Shown one piece after another: positions 16,745 to 26,088 of a DNA stretch of 64,000 bases. This stretch comes from Chitinophagaceae bacterium (lineage in GTDB: Bacteria > Bacteroidota > Bacteroidia > Chitinophagales > Chitinophagaceae), in the NCBI GenBank assembly GCA_947447465.1, contig CANFKE010000012.1:1-64000 (forward strand). Direction: 5' to 3'. The translations under genes and the position numbers were made by a program. Numbering within the stretch: the stretch's first letter is position 1; every line of letters begins with the position of its first letter. The notes below the pieces were generated by a model, which was not told the origin of the DNA, made no database searches, and saw only the letters and a program-made list of their open reading frames with translations.

Positions 16745-17989
16745 TTATTTATTTATATATGATTGAAATTTCAGCTTTGCTTCATTAAGTAAAGTATCTG
16801 TAATAGAGTAGTATTTAAAATCTATACTTTTTGCTGTGCTCCATCCCATGATAGAATGTACGACTAATGAATCCTGAACCCCGGCTTCACTTAGCAACTG
16901 CCTACAAGTGCATCTTCCAATACTCGTGCTCAATTTTTTACCAATTTTACCAATAGTTCCAACTATTTTTAAGTGAATATTGATTTGTGTCATACTTCTT
17001 GGTGGAAGTAATGTCCCGCATATTTTTACTTGTGGATGTTGTTCATACTTTTTCAATATATTATTTGCTTTATCTATCAATATTTGTTCAATAGGCATTG
17101 CGGTCTTACCCCTAGAACTTACAATTTTTGCGCCAAATTCAGTTGGGCTGATTGCATCTCTCTTCAGGTTGCTGAAATCATTATAAGATAGTCCTGTATA
17201 GCAAGAGAATAGGAAGATATCTCTGTATACATCTAATCCGTCAAATTCAGATAAGTCCAAATCTGTAATCCTTTTTACTTCGGCCAACGTTAACTTTGGT
17301 TTAGGGGGTGATTGAGTAGTGAGCTTAATTTTAGTGAATGGATTTTTTATGATCAGCTCGGAATCTACTGCATTTGAGAAAATTACCTTCATTTTGCAGA
17401 TAACAGAAGACGCAGACACCTCTGTCATTGCCTTCTTTAATATAGCGTCATAATCGCTAGTTAAATAGCATTTAAACTCTTGGGCAAGTGAGTGGTTGAA
17501 CTGCTCTAACCTAATCGTTTTTAATTGGTTTTTTATAAGGAAGTTTCTGAAATGATTTACGGCCTTTCTGTAGGTCTTTACAGTATTATATACATATGCC
17601 TGGTTATTGAGTACATGCTTATTGAAGTAACCGTCAACATATTCTAGCGCCAACACTTCCTTGACTATCGGCGTTGCTATTGCGCCTGTCAGTTCATTGA
17701 TAATACTTTTGGCTGTAAGACCAGTAAGCACATAATCACTGCGGGATTCCAGCTTTTCAAATGCAGTTTTTATAGCATAAATACGATTGTTAACTTTGCT
17801 ATCTCGCTGTTCAAAACTCATTGTCCTTTCGTTCCACAGGGCCAACTCTTTTTCATCAATATCAGTGTTTAGTCTTGTTTCAGCTTTTACACCCAAGTGC
17901 AATATTCTGAGGTACATGGGGACCCTGCCTGTCTTCTTGCTTTTTTTTAGTTTGTTAGGAAAAAAAATTAATCTTGTTGTTGCCATCAT
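16745..17989 (-). CDS. tyrosine recombinase (integrase) with divergent active site
   Basis: A 414-residue protein with an N-terminal arm-binding domain (TTRLIFFPNKLKKSKKTGRV), a SAM-like core-binding domain (~105-210) and a catalytic domain (~225-405). TGLSYND has Ser in place of the first catalytic Arg, as in several Bacteroidota integrases. SRGKT holds the Lys. The usual H-x-x-R-H-T is read SIGRCTC, keeping only the Arg. IMGWSTAKS has Trp for the last His, and the nucleophile is in KYYSI. It lies next to the 3' end of tRNA-Arg, the likely attachment site. The start uses the first of two ATGs. Confidence 0.9.
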   Translation of the reverse strand: MMATTRLIFFPNKLKKSKKTGRVPMYLRILHLGVKAETRLNTDIDEKELALWNERTMSFEQRDSKVNNRIYAIKTAFEKLESRSDYVLTGLTAKSIINELTGAIATPIVKEVLALEYVDGYFNKHVLNNQAYVYNTVKTYRKAVNHFRNFLIKNQLKTIRLEQFNHSLAQEFKCYLTSDYDAILKKAMTEVSASSVICKMKVIFSNAVDSELIIKNPFTKIKLTTQSPPKPKLTLAEVKRITDLDLSEFDGLDVYRDIFLFSCYTGLSYNDFSNLKRDAISPTEFGAKIVSSRGKTAMPIEQILIDKANNILKKYEQHPQVKICGTLLPPRSMTQINIHLKIVGTIGKIGKKLSTSIGRCTCRQLLSEAGVQDSLVVHSIMGWSTAKSIDFKYYSITDTLLNEAKLKFQSYINK

Positions 17990-18084
17990 TCAAAATTTAG
18001 GTGAAGTAAATATGTTTTGGTGAAGTAATGGTGAACCTAATTCCGACGAAAAACGATTTTGAGTGGGAGATACCGAAAATAAGA

Positions 18085-18113
18085 ATCCCCGCAAATGCTC
18101 TATTTGCGGGGAT
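18085..18113 (-). terminator. intrinsic terminator after tRNA-Arg
   Basis: Perfect 12-bp stem ATCCCCGCAAAT / ATTTGCGGGGAT with a 5-base loop. On the minus strand it is followed by TCTTATTTTC. It ends the tRNA-Arg transcript and separates it from the integrase gene. Confidence 0.8.
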
Positions 18114-18138
18114 CAGTACTAAAACGAATGTATTAAAG

Positions 18139-18210
18139 TGGTCTTGCCAGGAATCGAACCTGGATCTAAAGTTTAGGAAACTTCTATTCTATCCATTGAA
18201 CTACAAGACC
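18139..18210 (-). tRNA. tRNA-Arg (anticodon CCT)
   Basis: A 72-base cloverleaf: acceptor GGTCTTG/CAAGACC, anticodon stem GAAGT with loop TTCCTAA, T arm CCAGG-TTCGATT-CCTGG, discriminator A. CCA is not encoded. Its 3' end points toward the integrase, the usual arrangement for an element inserted at the tRNA 3' end. No second copy of the 3' part was found by eye in the window. Confidence 0.93.
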
Positions 18211-18293
18211 GTAGAACCGCAATGGGTTCGTGGGGTGCAAAAGTAATGTTTTCGGCTAATTGAACAAGGCATTTTTTGGATGACGGGCAAAAA

Positions 18294-18887
18294 TTAATCG
18301 AACCTGATGGTCTGCAGAAAATGGTCGATATCTCTTTCCATGAAGTCAGCAGCGGGTTTGAGGGAGTCGGCATTGGGCGTTACATCAAAATAAAGGGCAC
18401 CGCGTACAAAGTGATGTAATGAGTCGGTAGCAGTGAACTGAAACCTTGATGCTGAATTTCCACCTACGGTATAGATGATACCTGTGACACCATACCTGTT
18501 GCGATAGGTCTCTTCTCTTATGTAATCTGCTTTCTTTTCATGAAAGGAAGATAGTCCGTAAGCATCATTGACCATTTTGATAAAGCCTTCTTTTGATGGC
18601 ACTGGGAGATAAGTGAGATTGATCATAGCCCCCAGTGAGGGTATATGAATATTGAGCCAGTACTTATTATTGGGATTGTCTTTAATGAAGACCGTATCTT
18701 TCTCCACATTGCCATAGACAGGATATTCAAAACGATAAGGATAACCCGGGTACATAAATTCTTTATATTCATGTACGGCGGGAGTGTCTATCTTAAAGTA
18801 TCCCGCAGGTTTGGGCGTGTATTCAGTAGGTCGGCAGGAAGCAAAAATACCTGCCAGGATGATGAATAGTAAAATGCGTGGCATCAT
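18294..18887 (-). CDS. gldD: gliding motility lipoprotein GldD
   Basis: A 197-residue lipoprotein: signal MMPRILLFIILAGIFASC with lipidated Cys18, then TEYTPKPAGYFKIDTPAVHEY and YPYRFEYPVYG, the conserved start of GldD proteins, and NIHIPSLGAMINLTYLPV. GldD is needed for gliding and type IX secretion in Flavobacterium, and non-gliding Bacteroidota also keep it. gldE is not next to it here. It faces away from rel, sharing a 136-bp intergenic region. Confidence 0.88.
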   Translation of the reverse strand: MMPRILLFIILAGIFASCRPTEYTPKPAGYFKIDTPAVHEYKEFMYPGYPYRFEYPVYGNVEKDTVFIKDNPNNKYWLNIHIPSLGAMINLTYLPVPSKEGFIKMVNDAYGLSSFHEKKADYIREETYRNRYGVTGIIYTVGGNSASRFQFTATDSLHHFVRGALYFDVTPNADSLKPAADFMERDIDHFLQTIRFD

Positions 18888-19023
18888 TGGTCAAAGCTAA
18901 GGAAAACGGGGGAAATAGTGCGTATGTTGGAACCGGTGAACAATGGTAAGATATATACGTTCTCACTATTGGCATTTGCATTTTGAATACTTACTTTTAA
19001 TTTTTTAGTGTAAATTCGATACT

Positions 19024-21276
19024 ATGCAGAATCAGGTATTATTAACGTATGATAAAAGTGATGAGGAAGAGAAAAAGATCATACTACGTGAGTACAGGGC
19101 TTTACTGAGAGCACTAAGACAGCGCATAAAAAAAGGAGATAAAGATAAACTTCGTCAGGCATTTGAGATGGCTGTGGAAGCACACCGCCATATGCGTAGG
19201 AAATCGGGCGAGCCCTATATATTGCACCCGCTGGCGGTTGCCCGCATTGCTGTAGAAGAAATAGGATTAGGGGTAACATCTGCTATATGTGCCTTACTGC
19301 ATGATACGGTGGAAGATACCGAGATATCTCTGGAGGATGTGGAGCGGGAATTCAGCAAACCTATTGCTAAGATCATAGACGGACTGACCAAGATATCTAA
19401 TGTTGTAGATATAAAGGGAGATTCAACGCTGCAGGCAGAGAACTTCAGAAAGATACTGCTGACGCTTGTCGATGACCCGAGAGTGATATTGATAAAACTT
19501 GCCGACAGGTTGCACAATATGCGCACACTGGAAAGCATGAACCGGGAGAAGCAACTGAAAATAGCCTCTGAAACGACCTATATCTATTCTCCTCTGGCAC
19601 ACAGATTGGGTCTGTATGAGATCAAATCGGAGATGGAGGATCTGGCGATGAAGTACACACAGCCTGACATCTATGCCGAGATTGCTCAGAATCTGAAGGA
19701 GACAAGAAGAGACCGTACCCGATATATCAATGAATTCATCAAACCAATAAAAGACCTGCTCACAGCCAACGGGCTGGAATTTGAGATATACGGACGGCCC
19801 AAAGCCATTAATTCCATTTATCATAAGATGCGTACCAAACATGTATCATTTGATGAGGTCTATGATCTGTTCGCAATCAGGATCATACTTGACTCGCCGC
19901 TGGATAAGGAAAAAGATGACTGCTGGAAGGCCTATTCGATAGTTACGAACATCTATCACCCAAGTACAGAGCGGTTGCGCGACTGGATAAGTGTGCCGAA
20001 GGGTAATGGCTATGAGGCATTGCACACCACGGTGATGGGGCCGGGCGGCCGATGGGTGGAAGTGCAGATACGATCTGAGCGCATGAATGAAATTGCGGAA
20101 AAAGGTCTTGCGGCGCACTGGAAGTATAAGGAAGGAGCTGTATCTCCGCAAGAGAGCAAGCTAGATAGCTTCCTGGTACATCTGAGTGAGATACTGGCTA
20201 ATCCGGATACGGATACTATCGACTTCATACAAGATTTCAAGCTAGACCTGTTTACTGAAGAGATATACATCTATACCCCTAAGGGAGATATGCGTGTGCT
20301 GCCAAAGGGAGCCACCGCACTGGATTTTGCATTCGATATACACTCAGAATTGGGTATGAAGTGCATTGGGGCGAAGGTGAACTACAAATTGGTACCCCTC
20401 AGCTATCAGATCAATAGCGGCGACCAGGTAGAGGTGATCACCTCGTCTAAACAAAAGCCATCGGAAGACTGGCTGCAGTTCCTGATCACAGCCAAGGCAA
20501 AATCAAAGATCAAGAGCTATTTTAAGGAAGAACGCAGGAAGGTTGCGGAAGAAGGTAAGACCATACTGAAGAAGAAGCTGGAGAAGATAGGCGTGCCTAT
20601 GTCGCACTTCAACCTTAATGAGATATGCGCGCACTATAAAAGGATCACCCATTTCGAGCTATTCTACGCGATTGCTGTTGGGGCGATAGATCTTAAAGAT
20701 CTGAAAAACTTTGCTCCGCATGGTGAAAAGCTATTGCAACCTGCGCGAGAGCAGAAAAGCGATTCTGTGAATCTGGTAAGTGAAGATGAGGTGAAGAAGA
20801 CACTTCCGGGCAAGGGCGAAGTGGTCATATTCGGCGATAGTTCAGATAAGATACTCTACAAACTGGCGCATTGTTGCCAACCTATTCCGGGAGACAATGT
20901 ATTTGGCTTTGTATCGGCAGGAGAAGGATTGACCATCCACAGAACAGATTGTCCGAATGCCGCTAAACTGCTTGCCAATTACGGACATAGGATCATTAAA
21001 ACCAAATGGGCGAAGAATAAGGAGATATCATTCCTTACCGGCGTACGTATTGTAGGATTGGATGATGTTGGCGTGATACAAAAGATCACCAATGTAATAT
21101 CGGGAGACCTGAAGATCAATATGCGCTCATTGAGTATAGACTCTAATGACGGCATATTTGAAGGTACTATAATGGTGTATGTGCATGACAGGGAAGAGCT
21201 GAATAAGCTATGTATAGCACTCGGCGCTCTTGATGGTATCCAGAAAATAGAACGTCTGGAAAACAATATTTCGTAA
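19024..21276 (+). CDS. bifunctional (p)ppGpp synthetase/hydrolase
   Basis: The 750-residue RelA/SpoT homolog makes and degrades the stringent-response alarmone from GTP or GDP and ATP. Domains in order: HD hydrolase (~60-160, LLHDTVEDT intact), synthetase (~250-355, YGRPKAINSIYHKM, GNGYEALHTTVM), TGS (~413-475, YTPKGDMRVLPKGATALDFAF), zinc-finger-like CCQPIPGD (~620) and C-terminal ACT (~675-745). Both catalytic halves look intact, so it is probably the main Rel enzyme. It is followed 16 bp later by the carboxypeptidase gene, so the two may be co-transcribed. Confidence 0.95.
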   Translation: MQNQVLLTYDKSDEEEKKIILREYRALLRALRQRIKKGDKDKLRQAFEMAVEAHRHMRRKSGEPYILHPLAVARIAVEEIGLGVTSAICALLHDTVEDTEISLEDVEREFSKPIAKIIDGLTKISNVVDIKGDSTLQAENFRKILLTLVDDPRVILIKLADRLHNMRTLESMNREKQLKIASETTYIYSPLAHRLGLYEIKSEMEDLAMKYTQPDIYAEIAQNLKETRRDRTRYINEFIKPIKDLLTANGLEFEIYGRPKAINSIYHKMRTKHVSFDEVYDLFAIRIILDSPLDKEKDDCWKAYSIVTNIYHPSTERLRDWISVPKGNGYEALHTTVMGPGGRWVEVQIRSERMNEIAEKGLAAHWKYKEGAVSPQESKLDSFLVHLSEILANPDTDTIDFIQDFKLDLFTEEIYIYTPKGDMRVLPKGATALDFAFDIHSELGMKCIGAKVNYKLVPLSYQINSGDQVEVITSSKQKPSEDWLQFLITAKAKSKIKSYFKEERRKVAEEGKTILKKKLEKIGVPMSHFNLNEICAHYKRITHFELFYAIAVGAIDLKDLKNFAPHGEKLLQPAREQKSDSVNLVSEDEVKKTLPGKGEVVIFGDSSDKILYKLAHCCQPIPGDNVFGFVSAGEGLTIHRTDCPNAAKLLANYGHRIIKTKWAKNKEISFLTGVRIVGLDDVGVIQKITNVISGDLKINMRSLSIDSNDGIFEGTIMVYVHDREELNKLCIALGALDGIQKIERLENNIS

Positions 21277-21292
21277 TTATTTAAACTAAACA

Positions 21293-22795
21293 ATGACCTC
21301 TAATACCGCTGATCTGTATAATGAATATGAATCTCTGATGCAAAAAGCAGCAGATATCAATAATGCCGCTGCAGTGCTGGAGTGGGACCAGGAAACTTAC
21401 ATGCCCCCCAAAGGAGCAGAAAGGAGAGGTCGCCAGTTGGCTACACTTGCATCTCAGGCACACGATATACTTACCGGCAGCAGATTAGAAGAGTTGCTGC
21501 AGGCATTATCATTAAGCAATGACCTTAATGATATACAAAAGGCCAATGTAGCACTGAGCCTGAAAGACCATAGCAAAAACAAAAAACTACCTTCTTCATT
21601 TGTAGAGGCACTATCGAGACAGAGTAGTGAGTGCTTCAACGCATGGATAGAAGCCAGACAAAAGAACGACTACAGCGTATTTGCGCCTTCATTGGCCAAA
21701 ATGATAGCGCTAAAACAGGAGCAGGCCAGGTTATACGGTTATACAGACCATCCTTATGATGCGCTGTTGGATGACTATGAGCCAGGGGCCACCGTGGCCA
21801 TGCTGGAGCCGGTATTTGCCAAAATAAGAGCACAAATGCCGCCGTTGCTGGAAAAGATAAAGAGCGTACAGCAGGTAAGTAATGATTGCTTTCATAAAAC
21901 ATTTCCCAAGCAGCAACAATGGGATTTTTCTGATTTCTTTCTGCGTAAAATGGGTTATGATCTTGAGGCGGGAAGGCAGGATTATGCGGAGCATCCGTTC
22001 ACTACATCATTCTCCGGCAATGATGTAAGGATCACTACACGCGTAGATGAGCATAATTATGCATCGCTATTATGGAGCACAATACACGAAGGTGGTCATG
22101 CATTGTATGAGCAAGGATTGCCGGATGAGCAATATGGATTACCCCTTGGCGCAGCAGCGTCACTGGGCATACATGAGTCGCAATCGAGACTATGGGAAAA
22201 CTGTGTAGGTCGTGGTGCAAATACCTGGCAATACTTCTTCCCGGCATTACAGTCTTATTTTCCTGACCAACTAAAGGACGTTAGTACTGCTGATTTCTTT
22301 AAAGCCATGAACAGGGTAGAGCCTTCACTAATAAGAACTGAAGCAGATGAAGTTACCTATCACTTTCATGTGATGATCAGATATGAAATAGAAAAGGGGC
22401 TTATGGAGAACTCGATAGACCCTAAAGACCTTCAAAAAGTATGGAACAGTTTGTATGAAAAATATCTGGGCATTACACCTCCCGATGATGTGAAGGGGAT
22501 ATTACAGGATGTACACTGGAGCCATGGCAGCTTTGGTTATTTCCCTACTTATAGTCTGGGGAGTTTCTATGCAGCACAATTCTTTGCACAGGCCCATAAA
22601 GAGATTGCGGGATTGAACGAACAATTATGTGCCGGTGAATTTCAGCCATTGCTTTTGTGGTTGCGGGAGAAGATACATAAGCATGGTCGCAGATATACAT
22701 CGGAAGAACTATGTGAGCTAGTGACGGGTAACAAATTGGATACCAGTTATTTCATGCGGTATGTAACGGCCAAATACGATACTGTATATAGCTAA
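21293..22795 (+). CDS. M32 family metallocarboxypeptidase (Taq type)
   Basis: A 500-residue cytosolic zinc carboxypeptidase that removes residues from peptide C-termini. The zinc motif HEGGH (TIHEGGHALYEQG, ~residues 265-269) is intact, and family blocks DYAEHPFTTSF, GIHESQSRLWEN and ADEVTYHFHVMIRYEIE are all present. Length is normal for the family. It follows rel closely and precedes a small membrane gene by 21 bp. Confidence 0.95.
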   Translation: MTSNTADLYNEYESLMQKAADINNAAAVLEWDQETYMPPKGAERRGRQLATLASQAHDILTGSRLEELLQALSLSNDLNDIQKANVALSLKDHSKNKKLPSSFVEALSRQSSECFNAWIEARQKNDYSVFAPSLAKMIALKQEQARLYGYTDHPYDALLDDYEPGATVAMLEPVFAKIRAQMPPLLEKIKSVQQVSNDCFHKTFPKQQQWDFSDFFLRKMGYDLEAGRQDYAEHPFTTSFSGNDVRITTRVDEHNYASLLWSTIHEGGHALYEQGLPDEQYGLPLGAAASLGIHESQSRLWENCVGRGANTWQYFFPALQSYFPDQLKDVSTADFFKAMNRVEPSLIRTEADEVTYHFHVMIRYEIEKGLMENSIDPKDLQKVWNSLYEKYLGITPPDDVKGILQDVHWSHGSFGYFPTYSLGSFYAAQFFAQAHKEIAGLNEQLCAGEFQPLLLWLREKIHKHGRRYTSEELCELVTGNKLDTSYFMRYVTAKYDTVYS

Positions 22796-22816
22796 GAGGA
22801 TACTAAAATACCGGCT

Positions 22817-23302
22817 GTGCTACAACACTATAACGAATCGCTGAATGCTAATGAACTTGGCTTTTTGATAAAAAAGGAAGCCAAAGAGCGAAAGCTATAC
22901 GTGAAGGTATATACTATATTTATGGTGGTGAGTTTTGTAGTGCCCTATATAGCGGCATGGTACAGAGCTTATGACGGTGCGCCCAATGCGTTCTCTTATC
23001 CTAAATTTTTTGTTTCAGCAGGCGTATTACTCTCCATTTCTTCCTTCGCTACTTATTTCTCTTATCGTTACAACCTGCGTCACCTGCAGCACGACATTAA
23101 GCATGGGACCAAAACAGTGGCCACCAACCATGTTACCCGAAAAGTGCATGTGCCCCACAATGACACCTACTATTTTTACATAGACTCTCACATAAAGCTG
23201 AGCATAGAGGTTACGGCAGAAGACTATGCATTCTTCAATGAAGGCGATGAGATAAGTATAGAATACACTACTAACTCAAAGGAGTTTTTAGGCTATTTTT
23301 AG
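22817..23302 (+). CDS. hypothetical protein with two membrane segments
   Basis: A 161-residue protein from GTG 22817, with an AGAGGA sequence a fitting distance upstream. After a charged N-terminus (IKKEAKERKLY) come two membrane helices (YTIFMVVSFVVPYIAAWY and FFVSAGVLLSISSFATYF). The C-terminal ~75 residues form a soluble beta-rich part (FYIDSHIKLSIEVTAEDY). No family recognised. The stop codon overlaps the convergent potassium channel gene by 4 bp. Confidence 0.6.
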   Translation: MLQHYNESLNANELGFLIKKEAKERKLYVKVYTIFMVVSFVVPYIAAWYRAYDGAPNAFSYPKFFVSAGVLLSISSFATYFSYRYNLRHLQHDIKHGTKTVATNHVTRKVHVPHNDTYYFYIDSHIKLSIEVTAEDYAFFNEGDEISIEYTTNSKEFLGYF

Positions 23303-24267
23303 TTCTTCACGGCCTTTACCTCATTATGAATATTCAGCTTATGGAGCTCCAGAATGGTCTTTCTGCCGTCGGGGCTCTCTCTGAACATGGGGATGAACTT
23401 GCGGTGAAAAAGGATCTCATCATAGGTATATGAGGTGCGTTGCTGCACATAATTAGAAAATACCTCATCAAATGCACGCAGATTAATATAAAGTTCAACG
23501 TCAGCAGCCTTCATGTCCTCAACAGTAAAACCATAAAAGGGACTGGTCTCGGTAATAGGGTGTACTACCGTCCAACTCATAGGCATACTCTCTACACGGC
23601 TTCTTTCCAGGTCGAGAGTAAAATATTTGTAAATGGGTCTGTCGTTCTCTAACACCTGCATACCCACATTCACCTTAATATCCAGATCAGTAAGTGAATG
23701 TTTGTCTTTATAGGCAACAAAGCGGAACATTAATGCCGTGATATCTTTATACGGACTGATAAGGGCATGGTCGCTGAATTTAAGGTAGCTGCGCGGGCGG
23801 GAGAAGCGCCCGTAGATAAGACCGGTAGCAATAGCCAATGATAAGAAGCCGGTCAAGGCTTCGAGCATGGCCACTACATTAGCAAAATCACCGACCGGAT
23901 TTACCCTGCCATAACCAACAGTGGTAAAAGTTTGCGCACTGAAATAGAACAACTCTTTAAATGTGCGCCAATGGCCACCGGGCAATACACCTATCAGCTC
24001 ATCGGGGCACAAGATGTAATAAATTGACGTGAAACCCAGATTGATACATAGGTAGAACAATACTATGATGCCTATGAATTGCCAGGTAGGGATGTACAAC
24101 ATATCATGGAACAGGCTCATTCGATTGTAGAATGGCATTCCCTCTTTTTCCAGATTGTAGGTACCGTCTTTATTAATGAACCTACCACCAACGTCTGTGT
24201 TGTTACTGGCAAAGCCGGTATCGTTATTCTGTTTTGAAAAGGGATTTATCTTCCGGTGACTGGCCAT
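23299..24267 (-). CDS. inward-rectifier-type (Kir) potassium channel
   Basis: A 322-residue inner-membrane channel. Two membrane helices (FIGIIVLFYLCINLGFTSIY and NVVAMLEALTGFLSLAIATG) flank a pore loop with the filter TVGYGRVNP. The C-terminal half is the cytoplasmic immunoglobulin-like Kir domain (LMFRFVAYKDKHSLTDLDIKV), which distinguishes KirBac channels from plain two-helix channels. Gating ligand unknown. It stands alone, convergent with the gene before it and divergent from tRNA-Met. Confidence 0.92.
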   Translation of the reverse strand: MASHRKINPFSKQNNDTGFASNNTDVGGRFINKDGTYNLEKEGMPFYNRMSLFHDMLYIPTWQFIGIIVLFYLCINLGFTSIYYILCPDELIGVLPGGHWRTFKELFYFSAQTFTTVGYGRVNPVGDFANVVAMLEALTGFLSLAIATGLIYGRFSRPRSYLKFSDHALISPYKDITALMFRFVAYKDKHSLTDLDIKVNVGMQVLENDRPIYKYFTLDLERSRVESMPMSWTVVHPITETSPFYGFTVEDMKAADVELYINLRAFDEVFSNYVQQRTSYTYDEILFHRKFIPMFRESPDGRKTILELHKLNIHNEVKAVKN

Positions 24268-24374
24268 ACAATGATATTGTTCGTTTTCAGACTGTAAATA
24301 TGGTGCAGAAAAACGTGCTACCCAAATAGGAAACTACAATACAGGAATGTGATTAATAAAAATCTGTACAATTA

Positions 24375-24407
24375 TTGTGAAATTTAAGACAGAATTACTT
24401 ACCTTTG
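24375..24407 (+). promoter_or_regulatory. promoter of tRNA-Met
   Basis: TACCTTTG at 24400-24407 fits the TAnnTTTG -7 box of Bacteroidota exactly, with TTG at 24375-24377 as the -33 element. Transcription would start about 55 bases before the mature tRNA. Confidence 0.6.
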
Positions 24408-24467
24408 CAGTCCCAAATTTCGGGAAACGAACGGTGTTTGTTGATCGGAATTTAACCAACAATTTTT

Positions 24468-24541
24468 GGCGAGGTAGCTCAGTTGGTTAGAGCACAGGAT
24501 TCATAACCCTGAGGTCGGGAGTTCAAATCTCCTCCTCGCTA
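24468..24541 (+). tRNA. tRNA-Met (anticodon CAT)
   Basis: A 74-base cloverleaf: acceptor GGCGAGG/CCTCGCT, with G-T at the end pair, discriminator A, anticodon loop TTCATAA, T arm GGGAG-TTCAAAT-CTCCT. The paired ends exclude an initiator tRNA. An Ile tRNA with modified CAT cannot be ruled out. CCA is not encoded. The stem pair next to the anticodon loop is an A-C mismatch. Confidence 0.9.
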
Positions 24542-24546
24542 CTCGT

Positions 24547-24580
24547 AAAAAGCCTTTCAGTTCCAACTGAAAGGCTTTTT
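24547..24580 (+). terminator. intrinsic terminator after tRNA-Met
   Basis: AAAAAGCCTTTCAGTT / AACTGAAAGGCTTTTT pair over 16 bases with a minimal loop. The T-tract serves both strands, so it also ends the convergent DUF4337 gene. Confidence 0.9.
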
Positions 24581-24608
24581 GATTTATGTGCAATGATATT
24601 GCCGGGAA

Positions 24609-25178
24609 CTAACCTAATATCTTTGATATAAGATCTGAATGCAGGCTGATGTGGAGGAATGCGGTGAGACCGAAGATCATTCCCAAAACGGCAATAGAAG
24701 AGGCAAAGTAAAATAACCACTTCTTTTTGGTAAGGGCAGTGATACCCAACATGGCAATGGCTATAGAAAGGAAAGCATCTGTCATATCGAACTGATCATC
24801 AAAAACATTGATATCCTCATATTCCTTTTCAAATCCTTCTGCTTGCTTTTTGATCTCCGCCTTCTCCTTTTCGTAATTGGCTATTTTCTGCAAGTCTTTT
24901 TGCACCAGCTCTTCATAGCCGGGTGTTTTCTGAGCTTTTAAAAGATCGACAGCATTTTCTAAAATTGCCTGTTTTGTACTCTTTGCCTGAAAATAAGACC
25001 AGGCATCTATGCTATGCGCTTGTGCCTGTGACATTGCCTGCACTACATTACCATCTTTAACATTGCACAGAGCCATGAAAGTTGCTGTAATGGCCACCCA
25101 TACGGCTACCATCGCATTGATCTTGCTTTCATGCGCATGTTCTGTTGACTCTTGTATCGTATCGCTGAGGTCGCTCAT
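24609..25178 (-). CDS. DUF4337 family membrane protein
   Basis: A 189-residue protein with the DUF4337 layout: charged N-terminus (ESTEHAHESKINAMVAVWVAI), first membrane helix, a helical soluble region with QAHSIDAWSYFQAKSTKQ and a coiled coil (YEKEKAEIKKQAEGFEKEYE), then two C-terminal membrane helices. Function is unknown in the literature I know. A single gene, sharing the tRNA terminator at its end. Confidence 0.85.
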   Translation of the reverse strand: MSDLSDTIQESTEHAHESKINAMVAVWVAITATFMALCNVKDGNVVQAMSQAQAHSIDAWSYFQAKSTKQAILENAVDLLKAQKTPGYEELVQKDLQKIANYEKEKAEIKKQAEGFEKEYEDINVFDDQFDMTDAFLSIAIAMLGITALTKKKWLFYFASSIAVLGMIFGLTAFLHISLHSDLISKILG

Positions 25179-25258
25179 AATTGTTGAATAAATTTAGTCA
25201 TTATCAATAGCGGAAGAATATAAATGAGCTTAAAAAAATGATAAAACATCATCGGCCC

Positions 25259-26017
25259 CTACACTACTATGCAGGCATTTTTTCTGTAGTCACCATATTC
25301 ATAATGACTGACATAGCCCAGCTGATTGGTATGCAGGGTAGTTTTGCCAATAATAAATTCCGGGGTATTGCTGTGGTGATGACCATATATCCATGCAGCT
25401 GCATGAGAAGTAAGGACCAGATCATGTAACTCGGTTGTAAATGCCTGATTGATGGGACTATTGATATATCGCTTAGGATAATTCATCAATGTAGGAACAT
25501 GATGAGTAAGGATGATTTTCTTCTTGTCCTCATCTTCTTTCAGAGCCGATCGAAGAAAGGCAAGGTCCTGTTGATGCATCGAGTTGAAATCTGTAACCGT
25601 AAGTCTTTTGCCCTGATTTTGAATAATATGAAAATCTGACAAACTACGTTGTATCTCATACTCATTTTCTGGCGAGATATGGCTCCATAAAGTGCAACAG
25701 ATGATACTTACATCATCATGCGTTATCACCTTCTGATTCACAAGAAAAACGTTATGTCTTATATCCATTTTTAACGGAGATCGAAATTCCGCAATATCAC
25801 TTCTGTAGTATTCATGATTGCCGGGAATCCAATAAGTATATGCAAAACTGCGAGAGAGATAGTCGAAAAAATCTTTATGCTGATCAATATTGTTGAGCAA
25901 TGTGATATCTCCCGCTAACAGCAAAACATCACTGACCGGCTCAATAGGATGACGGGCAATATATTTTGCATTCTCCTTAAATTCTAGATGCAGATCACTG
26001 CAATACTGGATCTTCAT
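25259..26017 (-). CDS. calcineurin-like metallophosphoesterase
   Basis: About 252 residues from ATG 26017. Metal-binding motifs in order: CSDLHLE (DxH), LLAGDITLL (GD), WIPGNHEYY (GNHE), ILTHHVPT (H) and GHHHSN. Substrate not predictable. The ATG at 26044 lies inside the terminator of the upstream gene, so the later start is favoured. No signal peptide; cytoplasmic. Confidence 0.88.
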   Translation of the reverse strand: MKIQYCSDLHLEFKENAKYIARHPIEPVSDVLLLAGDITLLNNIDQHKDFFDYLSRSFAYTYWIPGNHEYYRSDIAEFRSPLKMDIRHNVFLVNQKVITHDDVSIICCTLWSHISPENEYEIQRSLSDFHIIQNQGKRLTVTDFNSMHQQDLAFLRSALKEDEDKKKIILTHHVPTLMNYPKRYINSPINQAFTTELHDLVLTSHAAAWIYGHHHSNTPEFIIGKTTLHTNQLGYVSHYEYGDYRKNACIVV

Positions 26018-26036
26018 GGGGTAAGGGTGAATTGAA

Positions 26037-26066
26037 AAAGCCATTCAGTTGATGCTGAATGGCTTT
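26037..26066 (-). terminator. intrinsic terminator of the DUF3098 gene
   Basis: 12-bp stem AAAGCCATTCAG / CTGAATGGCTTT with a 6-base loop; on the minus strand it runs into TTTTTC. It closes the ftsX-DUF3098 unit and sets the start of the phosphoesterase gene downstream. Confidence 0.85.
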
Positions 26067-26088
26067 CGTATATCAATGATCAGTTCAA

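Noticed and set aside
26018-26044. Earlier ATG for the metallophosphoesterase gene
   Set aside because: It lies inside the terminator hairpin of the DUF3098 gene, and the extra nine residues are not part of the metallophosphoesterase fold.
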